Below, in pieces: positions 10,053-18,915 of a DNA stretch of 64,000 bases. A program made the translations under genes and the position numbers. This stretch comes from Bacillus sp. BA3 (lineage in GTDB: Bacteria; Bacillota; Bacilli; Bacillales; DSM-1321), in contig PIZR01000001.1 in the NCBI GenBank assembly GCA_002835675.1, positions 846,075 to 910,074 of the forward strand. Reading direction: 5' to 3'. Each line of letters opens with the position of its first letter. Position 1 is the stretch's first letter. Under the pieces are notes generated by a model. That model searched no databases. It was not told the DNA's origin and worked only from the letters and a program-made list of their open reading frames with translations.

Positions 10053-10728
10053 ATTAATGGAGTTGGAGTGGAGAAAGTTAAAGCGAAAAATGATCCTTAG
10101 TGAGCTGATTATATATTGGGGTATATTGATGTTTTTGCCCATGTTTTTTATTAAAATGGTCAGTGCGGAATTCGGTCAAAGTTATTCAACCATCATCCAG
10201 CTTATGATATCAATGCAGCTGGGATTTGTCCTTTTCGGAGCTTCTCTTATTAATCAGGTTGTAATCGATGAATATAAAAACAAAACAATATCTCTTTCAT
10301 TCGGATATCCGATTAGTCGAAAAAAATTAGTTATGGCAAAGGCTCTTTTTATCTCACTTTTTGTTTTCCTTTGTACGATAGTATCCTTTTTGTTATCTGG
10401 AGTGACAACTTATTTACTTGATCAGGTATTTCATATCATTAACGGGCAACCGACTGCTGAAGATATTACCTCATATTTTAGTAAGATGATTGTTCATTCT
10501 TTAATTGTTACGCTTATTAGTTTAATACCGCTCTTTTTCTTTGGTATTTGGAAAAGAGAAACGATACCGACAATTCTTTGTGCGATATTTCTAATGCAAT
10601 TTCAAAATTTCTCTTTTTTACTGAATGTCAATCTTAATACCAATATTGTGAACACAGTGCTATGTTTATTAGGAGTAGTTAGTGTTTATCTCTCGATTAA
10701 AATGGTGGACAGAATGGGGGACATTTAG
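10045..10728 (+). CDS. ABC transporter permease, BcrB-like (ABC-2 type)
   Basis: About 227 residues with roughly six hydrophobic helices, typical of the membrane subunit of BcrAB-type peptide-antibiotic exporters. Start chosen at TTG 10045: GGAGGTGG at 10032-10039 fits it, and the gene overlaps the ATPase stop by 8 nt, implying translational coupling. In-frame ATGs at 10030 and 10057 are the alternatives. Confidence 0.85.
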   Translation: MVKLMELEWRKLKRKMILSELIIYWGILMFLPMFFIKMVSAEFGQSYSTIIQLMISMQLGFVLFGASLINQVVIDEYKNKTISLSFGYPISRKKLVMAKALFISLFVFLCTIVSFLLSGVTTYLLDQVFHIINGQPTAEDITSYFSKMIVHSLIVTLISLIPLFFFGIWKRETIPTILCAIFLMQFQNFSFLLNVNLNTNIVNTVLCLLGVVSVYLSIKMVDRMGDI

Positions 10729-10829
10729 TTTTGCCAACTCTTCACAAATTGATTAGAGCCTGGTATTATTCGGATTCATAGATAGTTGGATCATACATTA
10801 ATTAGGTGATTAAGAAGGAGAATAAAGGA

Positions 10830-10889
10830 ATGACTGTTTTTTTGTTGAAAGTGGATTTTAAAGTTACATTGAAAACACGTACAGGATAA
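10830..10889 (+). CDS. Possible 19-codon ORF or truncated gene start
   Basis: ATG with a strong AAGGAG/AAAGGA leader about 100 nt after the permease stop. It encodes only MTVFLLKVDFKVTLKTRTG and ends inside a hairpin arm. It may be the stub of a lost second permease or a leader peptide. Confidence 0.2.
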   Translation: MTVFLLKVDFKVTLKTRTG

Positions 10890-10921
10890 TACATATTAAT
10901 AATCATCAATATGTATTATCC
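10884..10921. terminator. 14-bp perfect hairpin after the ABC genes
   Basis: GGATAATACATATT and AATATGTATTATCC are exact inverse complements around a 10-nt loop. AT-rich and followed by a weak T-rich tract, so it may be the operon terminator or the end of a decayed element. Confidence 0.5.
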
Positions 10922-11366
<445 letters not shown>

Positions 11367-11412
11367 ACACACATACCACCGTTCATAAATTAATGAACGG
11401 TGGTATGTGTGT
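11367..11412. terminator. 20-bp perfect hairpin, stand-alone
   Basis: ACACACATACCACCGTTCAT pairs exactly with ATGAACGGTGGTATGTGTGT across a 6-nt loop. It lies 195 nt downstream (3') of the SET-domain gene on the minus strand. No clear U-tract follows on either strand, so a terminator role is tentative. Confidence 0.5.
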
Positions 11413-11606
11413 TGCCCTTTCAACCTATACCTCCTCGCTGGATAAAAATTTCCATTCTAGGTAAACGATATAAAGTTCAGAGGGGCGGTCTTTTCTGGGG
11501 TTTTAAACCCTTACGTTGATGATTCATGTTCTATCTTGCTGGATCGAAAAAGCTGGTTGAATGAATTGAGAACAGATCTGTCTGTCCTGATAGTTGTTTG
11601 TTGCCT

Positions 11607-12194
11607 TTACTCCTCTTCATAGAGCGTAAGAAAGGAATCCGGCTCGGCACGTCCCTCTGCGATCGCGTTTACCCTGTCGACGAATTCCGGTAGAATCAGA
11701 TGACGCAGAGGCTGGTCTACTTGATTCAATCGTTTGAATGCCTCCCGAGCCAAATCATCCCATTCCTTGTAGCGATGTAGATAATCATCCGGCATCACTA
11801 CGGTGCTAGACGTCCCTTCCTCCGGTTCACACTCAAACGGTTCGTCTAACCCGAGTGTAGCATAGTCGCATGTGATTTGCTCTCCGGGGAGAATATCCCT
11901 CGACGCTAATTCAATCTCATAGACAGTCGATACCACATTTGGACTGAAGCTGTGATTTAAGTATCTGGCATGATCCCAGCACAGCACGTAGCGATCGTCA
12001 TCGTTGAGGTAGGCATATTTATAGACGATTTCCCTTCTCATTAGCTCAAGCGATTCAATCTCATCTTCCTCGAGGATGATGTCCAAATCATCCAATGCCC
12101 AGATGATCGTTCCTTTGGGTATCATTTTTGTGGCAAAAACGCCCACACCAATCTTTTCATTGACAAACCGAATCTCAGTATCTGGATGTATCAT
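11607..12194 (-). CDS. SET-domain protein (putative protein-lysine methyltransferase)
   Basis: 195 residues. The first ~115 form a SET fold: G-V-G-V-F-A-T start (KIGVGVFATKMIPKGTIIW), the knot-forming YLNHSFSPNV (N-H-S/C-x-x-P-N core) and GEQITCDYATLG (the E-x-x-x-x-Y catalytic tyrosine region). SET proteins transfer methyl from SAM to lysine, mostly in eukaryotic histones; short bacterial SET proteins occur but their targets are generally unknown. The C-terminal ~60 residues are acidic and unassigned. AAAGGGTGA lies before ATG 12194. Its GC content looks higher than the surrounding AT-rich DNA, suggesting transfer. Confidence 0.85.
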   Translation of the reverse strand: MIHPDTEIRFVNEKIGVGVFATKMIPKGTIIWALDDLDIILEEDEIESLELMRREIVYKYAYLNDDDRYVLCWDHARYLNHSFSPNVVSTVYEIELASRDILPGEQITCDYATLGLDEPFECEPEEGTSSTVVMPDDYLHRYKEWDDLAREAFKRLNQVDQPLRHLILPEFVDRVNAIAEGRAEPDSFLTLYEEE

Positions 12195-12445
12195 TGATTC
12201 TGTTCACCCTTTCTCAAAACTTACTATTACAATATATAGCAGATTCGCTTAATTGACTGTTCATTCGTGTATTTTCTCCAAGTTCAATCAGCGGAATTTT
12301 CTCCTAGAAAAATGAAATTGGTCGCTTTATTGGAAAAACCACAGAAATTTAGAAATAAACAGAAAAGAAGATGCATGATAACTTTCATCAAAACTTGACC
12401 GGAAAATATTGATCTTCATAGAATAAGTGAAGAGTATAATTATTA

Positions 12446-12785
12446 ATGAAGGTGCTTACGGAAACAAAAGAATTTCTAGCTATATTACTTAATAGGTGAA
12501 ATTCTATTGAAATTCATCATCATAGAGCATCTTTTGAAAAATTCGAGGATAAAAAGTTTGCAGTAAGCATCGACAAAAAAAGATGGTACATAAATCTTAA
12601 TAAGGAGAATTCTCTAATTTGGTGACCTTACAGGAGCTCACAAATTAATACCTAAATATGATCCGACGCCAATAACTAGTGAATTAATGATGGGGAAAGT
12701 TAATTTAGCAAATCAAACGATTTTAGATCGAGGAAAAAGAGAAAAGAACGCTTCCTTCCCCTTCATCCCATTGTCTTTCCGTTAA
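12446..12785 (+). pseudogene. Decayed gene with a premature stop and a frameshift, product unknown
   Basis: From ATG 12446 one frame reads MKVLTETKEFLAILLNR, stop, then continues in the same frame (FEKFEDKKFAVSIDKKRWYI) to W-stop near 12625. A shifted frame carries on with GDLTGAHKLIPKYDPTPIT and ends at TAA 12783. The parts join smoothly if one in-frame stop and one indel are reversed. The family is not recognised. Confidence 0.5.
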
Positions 12786-13046
12786 TTCAAGACTATTAAG
12801 CAATTCTTTAGAGCAGCAAAAACATACAGTAATCCGCTTTTATAATTTAAAATATCCGCTCTCCGTTGTTCTTCAATATCAGCAGGATCTACACTTTCTA
12901 AAAGTTTAGTCCAGCGTTTATACAAAGCTACAGGCATAATATCAATTTACAATCAGAAAGTCCCCCACAATTCCCTTTGTCAAAAGCTCGATTACATGAT
13001 TTTCTGCTGTTATAGCCAGATTAACACGAACATAGACATTCATATG
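12782..13046 (-). pseudogene. Decayed minus-strand gene, product unknown
   Basis: Read on the minus strand, MPVALYKRWTKL (from 12938) breaks in a T5 run near 12900. The register changes to VDPADIEEQRRADILNYKSG and ends at TAA 12782. Upstream, another fragment (VNLAITAENHVIELLTKGIV) ends with a stop. This pattern fits a gene broken by indels; I do not recognise it. Its end overlaps the end of the relic on the other strand. Confidence 0.45.
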
Positions 13047-13232
13047 ATTACTATCCGAATGATGAAGCTAATATTACAAACAGTCCACGCTCCTGAACGA
13101 TTAGCTGTTCATTAATTAAGTCTTACAGTATCTCGGAATTGGATTCAGAAAAAGTAAAATAAATTTTTCTTTGGTGTACATAATATAGGGAATAACCAAT
13201 GATAGTAAAAGTGTAATGAAAAGGGTGAACAA

Positions 13233-14264
13233 ATGGAAAGAAATAGCGCGATTGACTTTATTAAATTTTTTGCAATTTTTTCTGTTGTAGTCATTCATGT
13301 ATTCCCAAGGGATAGCCAAATTGGTCTATTTATTCTCGATAACATCTCAAGGTTTGCGGTGCCATTCTTCTTTACTGCCTCTGGTTATTTGTTCGGTAAA
13401 AAGATGATACACACAAGGGATTCCATTGATTATTTTAAAAGGTACATTATAAAAATCTTAAAACTGTATTTGTGCTGGCTCTTCTTTTATATGATGTATG
13501 ATGTTCTTATTCTTTATAAAGCTGCTGCCGATGTCCCAAAGGAATTTGCGCAATACATTAATCAATTTTCATTTCTTGACCTTATATATTACGGAACTGG
13601 GACTAGCGGATACCAATTGTGGTTTTTAACCGCATTAATTTGGAGTGTTATCATTCTATTCGGTTTTTTTAAGTTAAATAAAGCAAGGCTTCTTTTAACC
13701 ATTAGCCTAATATTCAACTTGTTAGGTCTTTTCGGACAATCGTATACGGTGTTCTATGATCTTCCTCTAAGTACACGGGATGCTTTATTCATTGGTCTTT
13801 TTTATACAACTTTGGGATTCTTCTTTGGGCATGATAAATTCTTTAAAAAGTCAAGAGCAATAACAGCCAAAAACAATTTATTATTAATTTTGATCTTCTT
13901 TATTATCCAAGTGGTAGAAGGATACTTATTAGAAAAGATATTATCAGGAAGTCATGGGGAATATTTTATTTCTACCATCTTTTTAACTGCATTTCTTTTT
14001 TTATTTGCATTAAATAATAAAACATTGGGGAAGGATTTGTTCATTACTAAAGTAGGAGGAAGAGCCCTGGGTATATACATTGTTCATGTAGTCTTCATCG
14101 ATATTTTTGATTTAATTATATCGGCAGCAAAAATGGATCATATATCCGACAATTTATTGTTAAAACTTTTTGAGACACTCCTTATAATTTCTATGTCGTA
14201 CATATCTTATGACCTACTTCAATATTTCAAAAGGAGTTTAAGCAAATTGATAACAACCAGATAG
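13233..14264 (+). CDS. Acyltransferase 3 family membrane protein
   Basis: 343 residues with about ten hydrophobic helices. The N-terminal signature is that of OafA/WecH-type acyltransferases: AIDFIKFFAIFSVVVIHVF (catalytic His in helix 1), then FAVPFFFTASGYLFGKK. Such enzymes acylate cell-surface sugars or lipids. AAAGGGTGA at 13219-13227 precedes ATG 13233. There is no cell-wall operon around it, so the substrate cannot be inferred. Confidence 0.9.
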   Translation: MERNSAIDFIKFFAIFSVVVIHVFPRDSQIGLFILDNISRFAVPFFFTASGYLFGKKMIHTRDSIDYFKRYIIKILKLYLCWLFFYMMYDVLILYKAAADVPKEFAQYINQFSFLDLIYYGTGTSGYQLWFLTALIWSVIILFGFFKLNKARLLLTISLIFNLLGLFGQSYTVFYDLPLSTRDALFIGLFYTTLGFFFGHDKFFKKSRAITAKNNLLLILIFFIIQVVEGYLLEKILSGSHGEYFISTIFLTAFLFLFALNNKTLGKDLFITKVGGRALGIYIVHVVFIDIFDLIISAAKMDHISDNLLLKLFETLLIISMSYISYDLLQYFKRSLSKLITTR

Positions 14265-14700
14265 TGAAAAGTTACAACGATAAAGGAGCATGAGTCCTGA
14301 AGTCCCGATGCTTCTTCTTAAAATTTACGCTTGAAAAACCATAGGTCCATGCTTTCTTAATACGAGTATACTTACGCGTTGGCTTATAAAAAAAGCACCC
14401 TTTTTGACGCTTATTCTTTGGAAATATACTAACAACACTGCCGTTTTAGTCCTGGATGAAATTTTACTGAATTAACATACCCGTTTGTTCAAAAAAAAAT
14501 AAATATGATCCCTTGCAACCCCTACTTTATTTTTTTATTTGTTTTCCTTCTACTCCACTAAAGACAGATTATCGTAAACACTAGTATACGATCCATCTAA
14601 TAGATATTGTTTAGTTGATATGCATAGGATACTATCCCATACATATCAACTATGCGGTATTTGCTTGAACCAGTTATATAAACAAAGGTAAATGCCTCTC
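14265..14700. other. Intergenic DNA with a long imperfect dyad
   Basis: No gene seen. A dyad at about 14612-14653 pairs TAGTTGATATGCATAGGAT with ATCCCATACATATCAACTA (two mismatches, 3-nt loop). Role unknown. Confidence 0.4.
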
Positions 14701-14702
14701 AT

Positions 14703-14740
14703 AATGAAAAGACCTCCAACAGAATGCTGGAGGTTTTTTC
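14703..14740 (-). terminator. Terminator of the secreted helical protein gene
   Basis: CCTCCAgCATTCTGtTGGAGG hairpin with A-rich and T-rich flanks (AAAAGACC ... GGTTTTTTC on the plus strand), immediately 3' of the minus-strand stop at 14745. The T6 tract on the plus strand means it can stop transcription from both sides. Confidence 0.8.
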
Positions 14741-14744
14741 ATTA

Positions 14745-15386
14745 TCATTTAAACTTATCCGGAAACTGCTTTACAACTCCCGCAGAGATAGTATCCGCCA
14801 TTAGGATTATATGTGTGACCCCTTCGTCAATTGAAACGATTCTTCCGTTCCAATTTTTTGCTAAGCTTGTAGTTAAATCATTTGTCACTAATTTCAAATG
14901 CATATAAAGCAAATTTTTTAGATCTTCATTTTTTAAATAGGGGTTGGCACCGCTAAGAAAAGCTGCTATTTCATCAGCATTTCTATACCATTCTTTATTT
15001 AGCTGTTTCACCAAGACTTCATTTCCGCTTTTAGCCGCATCTACAATCTTTCCCGCAATACCAATATGCTCCTTAAGCAAATCCGTAAGTTTGTTCCCAG
15101 CTTTCTCTCCGTATACTGGCTTTATAGCATTTCCAATATCCTCCTGATTTTTCAGAAGCCTAGCCAATACCTGTTTTTGATCCTCCGCTCCAGCTGTCGT
15201 TGCACTTGTAATGTAATTACTTGTCCACAATACGTGATCAATCCAAATTTTCCTGAATTCATCTGCGAACTTTACCTCAGATTGACTAACACTTTGCACC
15301 TGCGGTTTAGCGTATGCACTGGTTGTTCCAGACACCATGTTTAGAGGAAATAAAAAAATGAAACCCATCAACAATAATTTTTTCAT
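14745..15386 (-). CDS. Secreted helical protein of unknown function
   Basis: About 213 residues. Typical signal peptide: MKKLLLMGFIFLFPLNMVSG followed by an A-Y-A cleavage site (SAYA-KPQ). The mature part is helix-rich with few cysteines and motifs such as EFRKIWIDHVLWTSNYI and VLARLLKNQEDIGNA. Start set at ATG 15386, with GGAAGGAG upstream. Related Bacillus proteins exist as far as I recall, without a firm function. A GATAAT-rich sequence lies 60-70 nt upstream. Confidence 0.8.
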   Translation of the reverse strand: MKKLLLMGFIFLFPLNMVSGTTSAYAKPQVQSVSQSEVKFADEFRKIWIDHVLWTSNYITSATTAGAEDQKQVLARLLKNQEDIGNAIKPVYGEKAGNKLTDLLKEHIGIAGKIVDAAKSGNEVLVKQLNKEWYRNADEIAAFLSGANPYLKNEDLKNLLYMHLKLVTNDLTTSLAKNWNGRIVSIDEGVTHIILMADTISAGVVKQFPDKFK

Positions 15387-15448
15387 AACACCATCTCCTT
15401 CCAAAGTTTAAAAACACCTTTTTATTATTGATATATGGGATTTTAATA

Positions 15449-15463
15449 TTCATGATAATGATT
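15449..15463. promoter_or_regulatory. Fur/Zur-like box (weak)
   Basis: TGATAATGATTCTAC matches 11 of 14 positions of the 7-1-7 TGATAAT-N-ATTATCA pattern, about 63-77 nt upstream of the secreted protein start. Metal regulation is only a suggestion. Confidence 0.25.
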
Positions 15464-16015
15464 CTACTTACCCTGTTAAACGGTAAATTGGACTTAGATG
15501 AGCTCACATCGTCCTATGTAAGCTGTTTTTCTATAAAAGTATTAATACACGGACACTACAACGTCGCAATTTGCACTTAAAATATGATGAATTAATGTTT
15601 AAATTAATTGAAACTTTCAAGAATGAGTGCCATGAAATAGTGGATTTAATATGGGAGCAAGTTAATATAGAAAATCAAACGAATTTTATTTAGAGTAAAA
15701 GGGGGAATTAGACTCCCCCTTCTTCTCAATATCTTAATGTCTTTTTTATTGATTCTGTCACTTGGAACTTCCTATAAAAGATAATTTTGTTCTAGTACTT
15801 CATTAATTTTTTCTTTATTGATATTTGTATTCTGCCTGTTAAAGCTATTTCCCTACATGCTTGATATAGGAGAGTTTGAACAGAATGGCTCTCTTATTCA
15901 TTGATGAATTCTAGAATTCATTCATGTTTTTTTGCCCCTCCACATACCTTCCTGGACAAAATTGCAGCAGCAAAAAAAATCCCAGCTGGAAGCATAGGAT
16001 CTTTTTTAACTTAAA
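15464..16015. other. Intergenic DNA with a relic frame, a palindrome and a terminator
   Basis: A plus-strand fragment at ~15580-15693 reads YDELMFKLIETFKNECHEIV and then ends ...VNIENQTNFI-stop. Its tail resembles VNLANQT in the relic at 12.7 kb. A perfect 18-bp palindrome ATGAATTC-TA-GAATTCAT is at 15904-15921. An AAAAAAATCC ... GGATCTTTTTT hairpin at ~15974-16009 is the likely terminator of the transporter gene on the minus strand. Confidence 0.4.
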
Positions 16016-16020
16016 TATAA

Positions 16021-16998
16021 TTAAAGTTTGTTCTCCACCGGATGAACTGGCGCTTCCTCTATACTACTGTCGTCAGCAGACTTTTTAGACCAGTAAGTCG
16101 CGAGAATTGGTCCGGATATGTTGTGCCATGCAGCAGCCAGAACACTTGGAAGTGCCGCCAGAGGACCGAAATGTGCAGTAGCAAGCGCAACGCCCAACCC
16201 TGAGTTCTGCATGCCTACCTCAATCGAAATTGCTCTTCTATTCACTTCATCAAGTCCAAGCACTTTCGCTGCTAAGTAACCGAACAGCAGCCCAAATCCG
16301 TTGTGAAGCATTACGGCAGTGAAAATCAGGAACCCGGATGCAGCAATGCTAGTTGCATTGCCTGAGACTACTGCGCTTACAATCGTAATGATAGCTGCTA
16401 CCGAAATAAGCGGTAAAACGGTTAAGCTTTTTTCAACTATTACAGGGAAAAACCGCTTAATGGCCAAACCTAAAACAATCGGAAGAAGGATGACTTGGAT
16501 AATGGACTTAAACATATCAAAAAAATCAACAGGCATCCATTGTCCTGCGAGCAAAAGCAGAAGCAGTGGCGTCATGATTGGAGCCAGTAAAGTTGATACC
16601 GAAGTCATAGCTATCGACAAAGGTACATTTCCTTTTGCCAGATAAACCATAACGTTAGAGGCTGTTCCGCCTGGTACACATCCGAGCAAAACCAGTCCTG
16701 CAGCTAATTCTGCTGGTAAATTCATGAGTTTCGCAATAAGGAATGCCACAGATGGCATGATGATAAACTGGGCGCAAACTCCAATTATCACGGGCAGTGG
16801 TTTAGTAATGATGATTTTAAAATCAACGGCCTTCAATGTAAGACCCATACCAAACATTACAACGCCAAGCAATATTGTAATATATCCCCCCAATCCCAAA
16901 AATGGCTCTGGAAAAATAAAGGCAATGACGGAAATTAAGATAACCCAGACAGCAAAATATTTGCCTGCTAATGCACTGAATGCTTCCAATACTTTCAT
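16021..16998 (-). CDS. Bile acid:sodium symporter (BASS) family transporter, YocS-like
   Basis: 325 residues with about nine to ten membrane helices and the BASS signatures GLVLLGCVPGGTASNVMVYL and ISIEVGMQNSGLGVALA (crossover region that binds Na+). Family members take up organic anions such as pantothenate, pyruvate or bile acids with Na+. It starts 5 nt after the stop of the upstream FAD oxidase, so the pair likely imports and oxidises the same 2-hydroxy acid. Substrate inferred only from this pairing. Confidence 0.88.
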   Translation of the reverse strand: MKVLEAFSALAGKYFAVWVILISVIAFIFPEPFLGLGGYITILLGVVMFGMGLTLKAVDFKIIITKPLPVIIGVCAQFIIMPSVAFLIAKLMNLPAELAAGLVLLGCVPGGTASNVMVYLAKGNVPLSIAMTSVSTLLAPIMTPLLLLLLAGQWMPVDFFDMFKSIIQVILLPIVLGLAIKRFFPVIVEKSLTVLPLISVAAIITIVSAVVSGNATSIAASGFLIFTAVMLHNGFGLLFGYLAAKVLGLDEVNRRAISIEVGMQNSGLGVALATAHFGPLAALPSVLAAAWHNISGPILATYWSKKSADDSSIEEAPVHPVENKL

Positions 16999-17002
16999 TT
17001 CA

Positions 17003-18391
17003 TCACACTCTTTCTTGCATGAATATTTTACTAGGATTTAATAAATTATCTGGATCAAGGGCTTCTTTAATTTTTTCCATCACAAACAGAGAGTTCCCAT
17101 GTTCTTTTTTCTGATATTTTTGTTTACCGACCCCAACTCCATGTTCACCAGTGCATGTTCCCTTACGCTCAAGGGCATATAGGACAATTTGTTCATTTAG
17201 CTGTTCAGCTCTTTTAAATTCTTCCTGATTTTTGTTATCGATCATTAAGAGCACGTGATAGTTCCCATCGCCTACATGGCCGACGATCCCACCGGTAAGG
17301 CCTAATAAATCAACAGCTTCCCTTGCATGGTGAATTGCACCAGATAGCTCTGAAATCGGAAGGCAGACATCAGTCACCATCAGTTTTTTTCCAGGATTGC
17401 CTTGAATATAAGCATAGGCAAGATTATGGCGAGCTTCCCATAGGCGGTTCCTGGCAGCATTATCTGTCTCAAATTCAATATCGAGACAATTATGTTCTGC
17501 TACTATTTCTTTAGTGAACTCTACATCTTGCTTCAAACCTGCTTCATTACCATGAAACTCCAAAAATAGTGTAGGCGCTTCGTTATAGCTTGTATCACTA
17601 TAGAGGTTAACCTGCTTCATTGATGGTTCATCGACAAGCTCCACCCTTGCGATTGGAACACCTGACTGCAAAATGGAAACAACAGCTTCTACCGCATTGG
17701 TCAATTCCGGAAATGATGCTCTTGCCGCCATAACGTGTTCAGGAATTCCGTAAACTCTCAACGTCAATTCCGTAAAGCAGCCTAGCGTTCCCTCAGATCC
17801 AACAAAAAGACCGTTTAGATGGTAACCAGATGACGATTTAGCGGCCAAATTGCCAGTATGAATAATGGAACCATCTGCAAGAACCACTTCAAGATCGCGG
17901 ACTTGGTCACGCATCACACCATATTTAACTGATGTCGTTCCACTGGCATTTGTTGCAGCCATTCCGCCAAGAGTTGCATCAGCACCCGGATCCACTGAAA
18001 AAAACAAACCGTATTTTTTCAGTTCTTTGTTTAGTTGCGATCGCGTTACGCCAGGCTGAACCTTAACGAGAAAATCGTTTTCACGCACTTCAAGGATTTT
18101 ATTCATTAGTGAAAAATCAATGGTTATGCCTTGATGGTAAGGTATGACATGCCCCTCGAGGCTTGATCCCAAACCAAAAGGAACCATCGGGATTTTGAAC
18201 ATATTTGCTAATTTCACAATTTCACTTACTTGCTGTGTTGTTTCTGGAAATACAACAATATCAGGAAGACTTACAGCATGATATGACTCATCTCTTCCGT
18301 GTAATTCTCTCACAGTCTGGTTTTCTGTCACTTGATTTTCCGAAAGAACTTCCTTTAAAGCTTTGATCAAATTTACACTAGCCGCTTCCAT
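17003..18391 (-). CDS. FAD-linked 2-hydroxy acid oxidase (GlcD / D-lactate dehydrogenase family)
   Basis: 462 residues. An N-terminal PCMH FAD-binding domain (about 40-215; PFGLGSSLEGH, DPGADATLGGMAATNASGT) is followed by the FAD-oxidase C domain ending in GTCTGEHGVGVGKQ. It oxidises a D-2-hydroxy acid such as glycolate or D-lactate. GAAGGAG precedes ATG 18391. It heads an operon with the BASS transporter, divergent from a FadR-type regulator, with operators between. Unlike the second GlcD-like gene here, no GlcF partner is adjacent. Confidence 0.9.
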   Translation of the reverse strand: MEAASVNLIKALKEVLSENQVTENQTVRELHGRDESYHAVSLPDIVVFPETTQQVSEIVKLANMFKIPMVPFGLGSSLEGHVIPYHQGITIDFSLMNKILEVRENDFLVKVQPGVTRSQLNKELKKYGLFFSVDPGADATLGGMAATNASGTTSVKYGVMRDQVRDLEVVLADGSIIHTGNLAAKSSSGYHLNGLFVGSEGTLGCFTELTLRVYGIPEHVMAARASFPELTNAVEAVVSILQSGVPIARVELVDEPSMKQVNLYSDTSYNEAPTLFLEFHGNEAGLKQDVEFTKEIVAEHNCLDIEFETDNAARNRLWEARHNLAYAYIQGNPGKKLMVTDVCLPISELSGAIHHAREAVDLLGLTGGIVGHVGDGNYHVLLMIDNKNQEEFKRAEQLNEQIVLYALERKGTCTGEHGVGVGKQKYQKKEHGNSLFVMEKIKEALDPDNLLNPSKIFMQERV

Positions 18392-18565
18392 TCAATTCTC
18401 CTTCTTTCTGCTATAACCTCTATTTTTGTCCTATCAAAAGTTTTGGTCGCTCCATACCAAGATTTAGTATTGTATTAATAAATGGCTTCCCCCTCCTTAC
18501 TAACTTAAATTGATATCGCTTCCATTTATGAATGGTTCGACATGGACCATTCTTTATCATTACAT

Positions 18566-18613
18566 AATTGGTCTAACCAATTTTCATTATACTAAATTTT
18601 TTGACTTTTTCAA
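18566..18613 (-). promoter_or_regulatory. Promoter of the oxidase-transporter operon with GntR operator
   Basis: On the minus strand: -35 TTGAAA (18613-18608), 16-nt spacer, perfect -10 TATAAT (18591-18586). Directly downstream lies the palindrome AATTGGT-CTA-ACCAATT (18566-18582), which would cover the start site and so block transcription when bound. Confidence 0.75.
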
Positions 18614-18751
18614 CAATTATCCTTTTATTAGAATTCTCCATGCACAAATGCTTATAATGTTAGTGATTATAGATGGTTCCCCACCCGTATTAGCAAAATG
18701 AAATCACCTGGAATTGCCAAATGAACGGGAATGACTGAAACTATATCTATT

Positions 18752-18766
18752 ATTGGTCTAACCAAT
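18752..18766. promoter_or_regulatory. Second copy of the GntR operator
   Basis: ATTGGT-CTA-ACCAAT, the same palindrome core as at 18566-18582, on the regulator side of the divergent region. A degenerate third site, TTAGT-CGT-ACCAA, lies at 18863-18875. TNGTNNNACNA cores are typical of FadR-subfamily regulators. Confidence 0.75.
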
Positions 18767-18915
18767 TTTAATGTTTGATTTTTTAAAATAATTATTTGTT
18801 TTGTTATAAAATTGCGTTTCCCCTTGATTCATAAAAGAATGCTTGTTAAAATTATTCGACTATTAGTCGTACCAACATGATTTTAGGGTTGATGTTGAAG
18901 GATGTGAAGGAAGTA

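Noticed and set aside
16319-17041. Two plus-strand frames of 105-108 codons across the BASS transporter
   Set aside because: Antisense shadows of a clear transporter gene.
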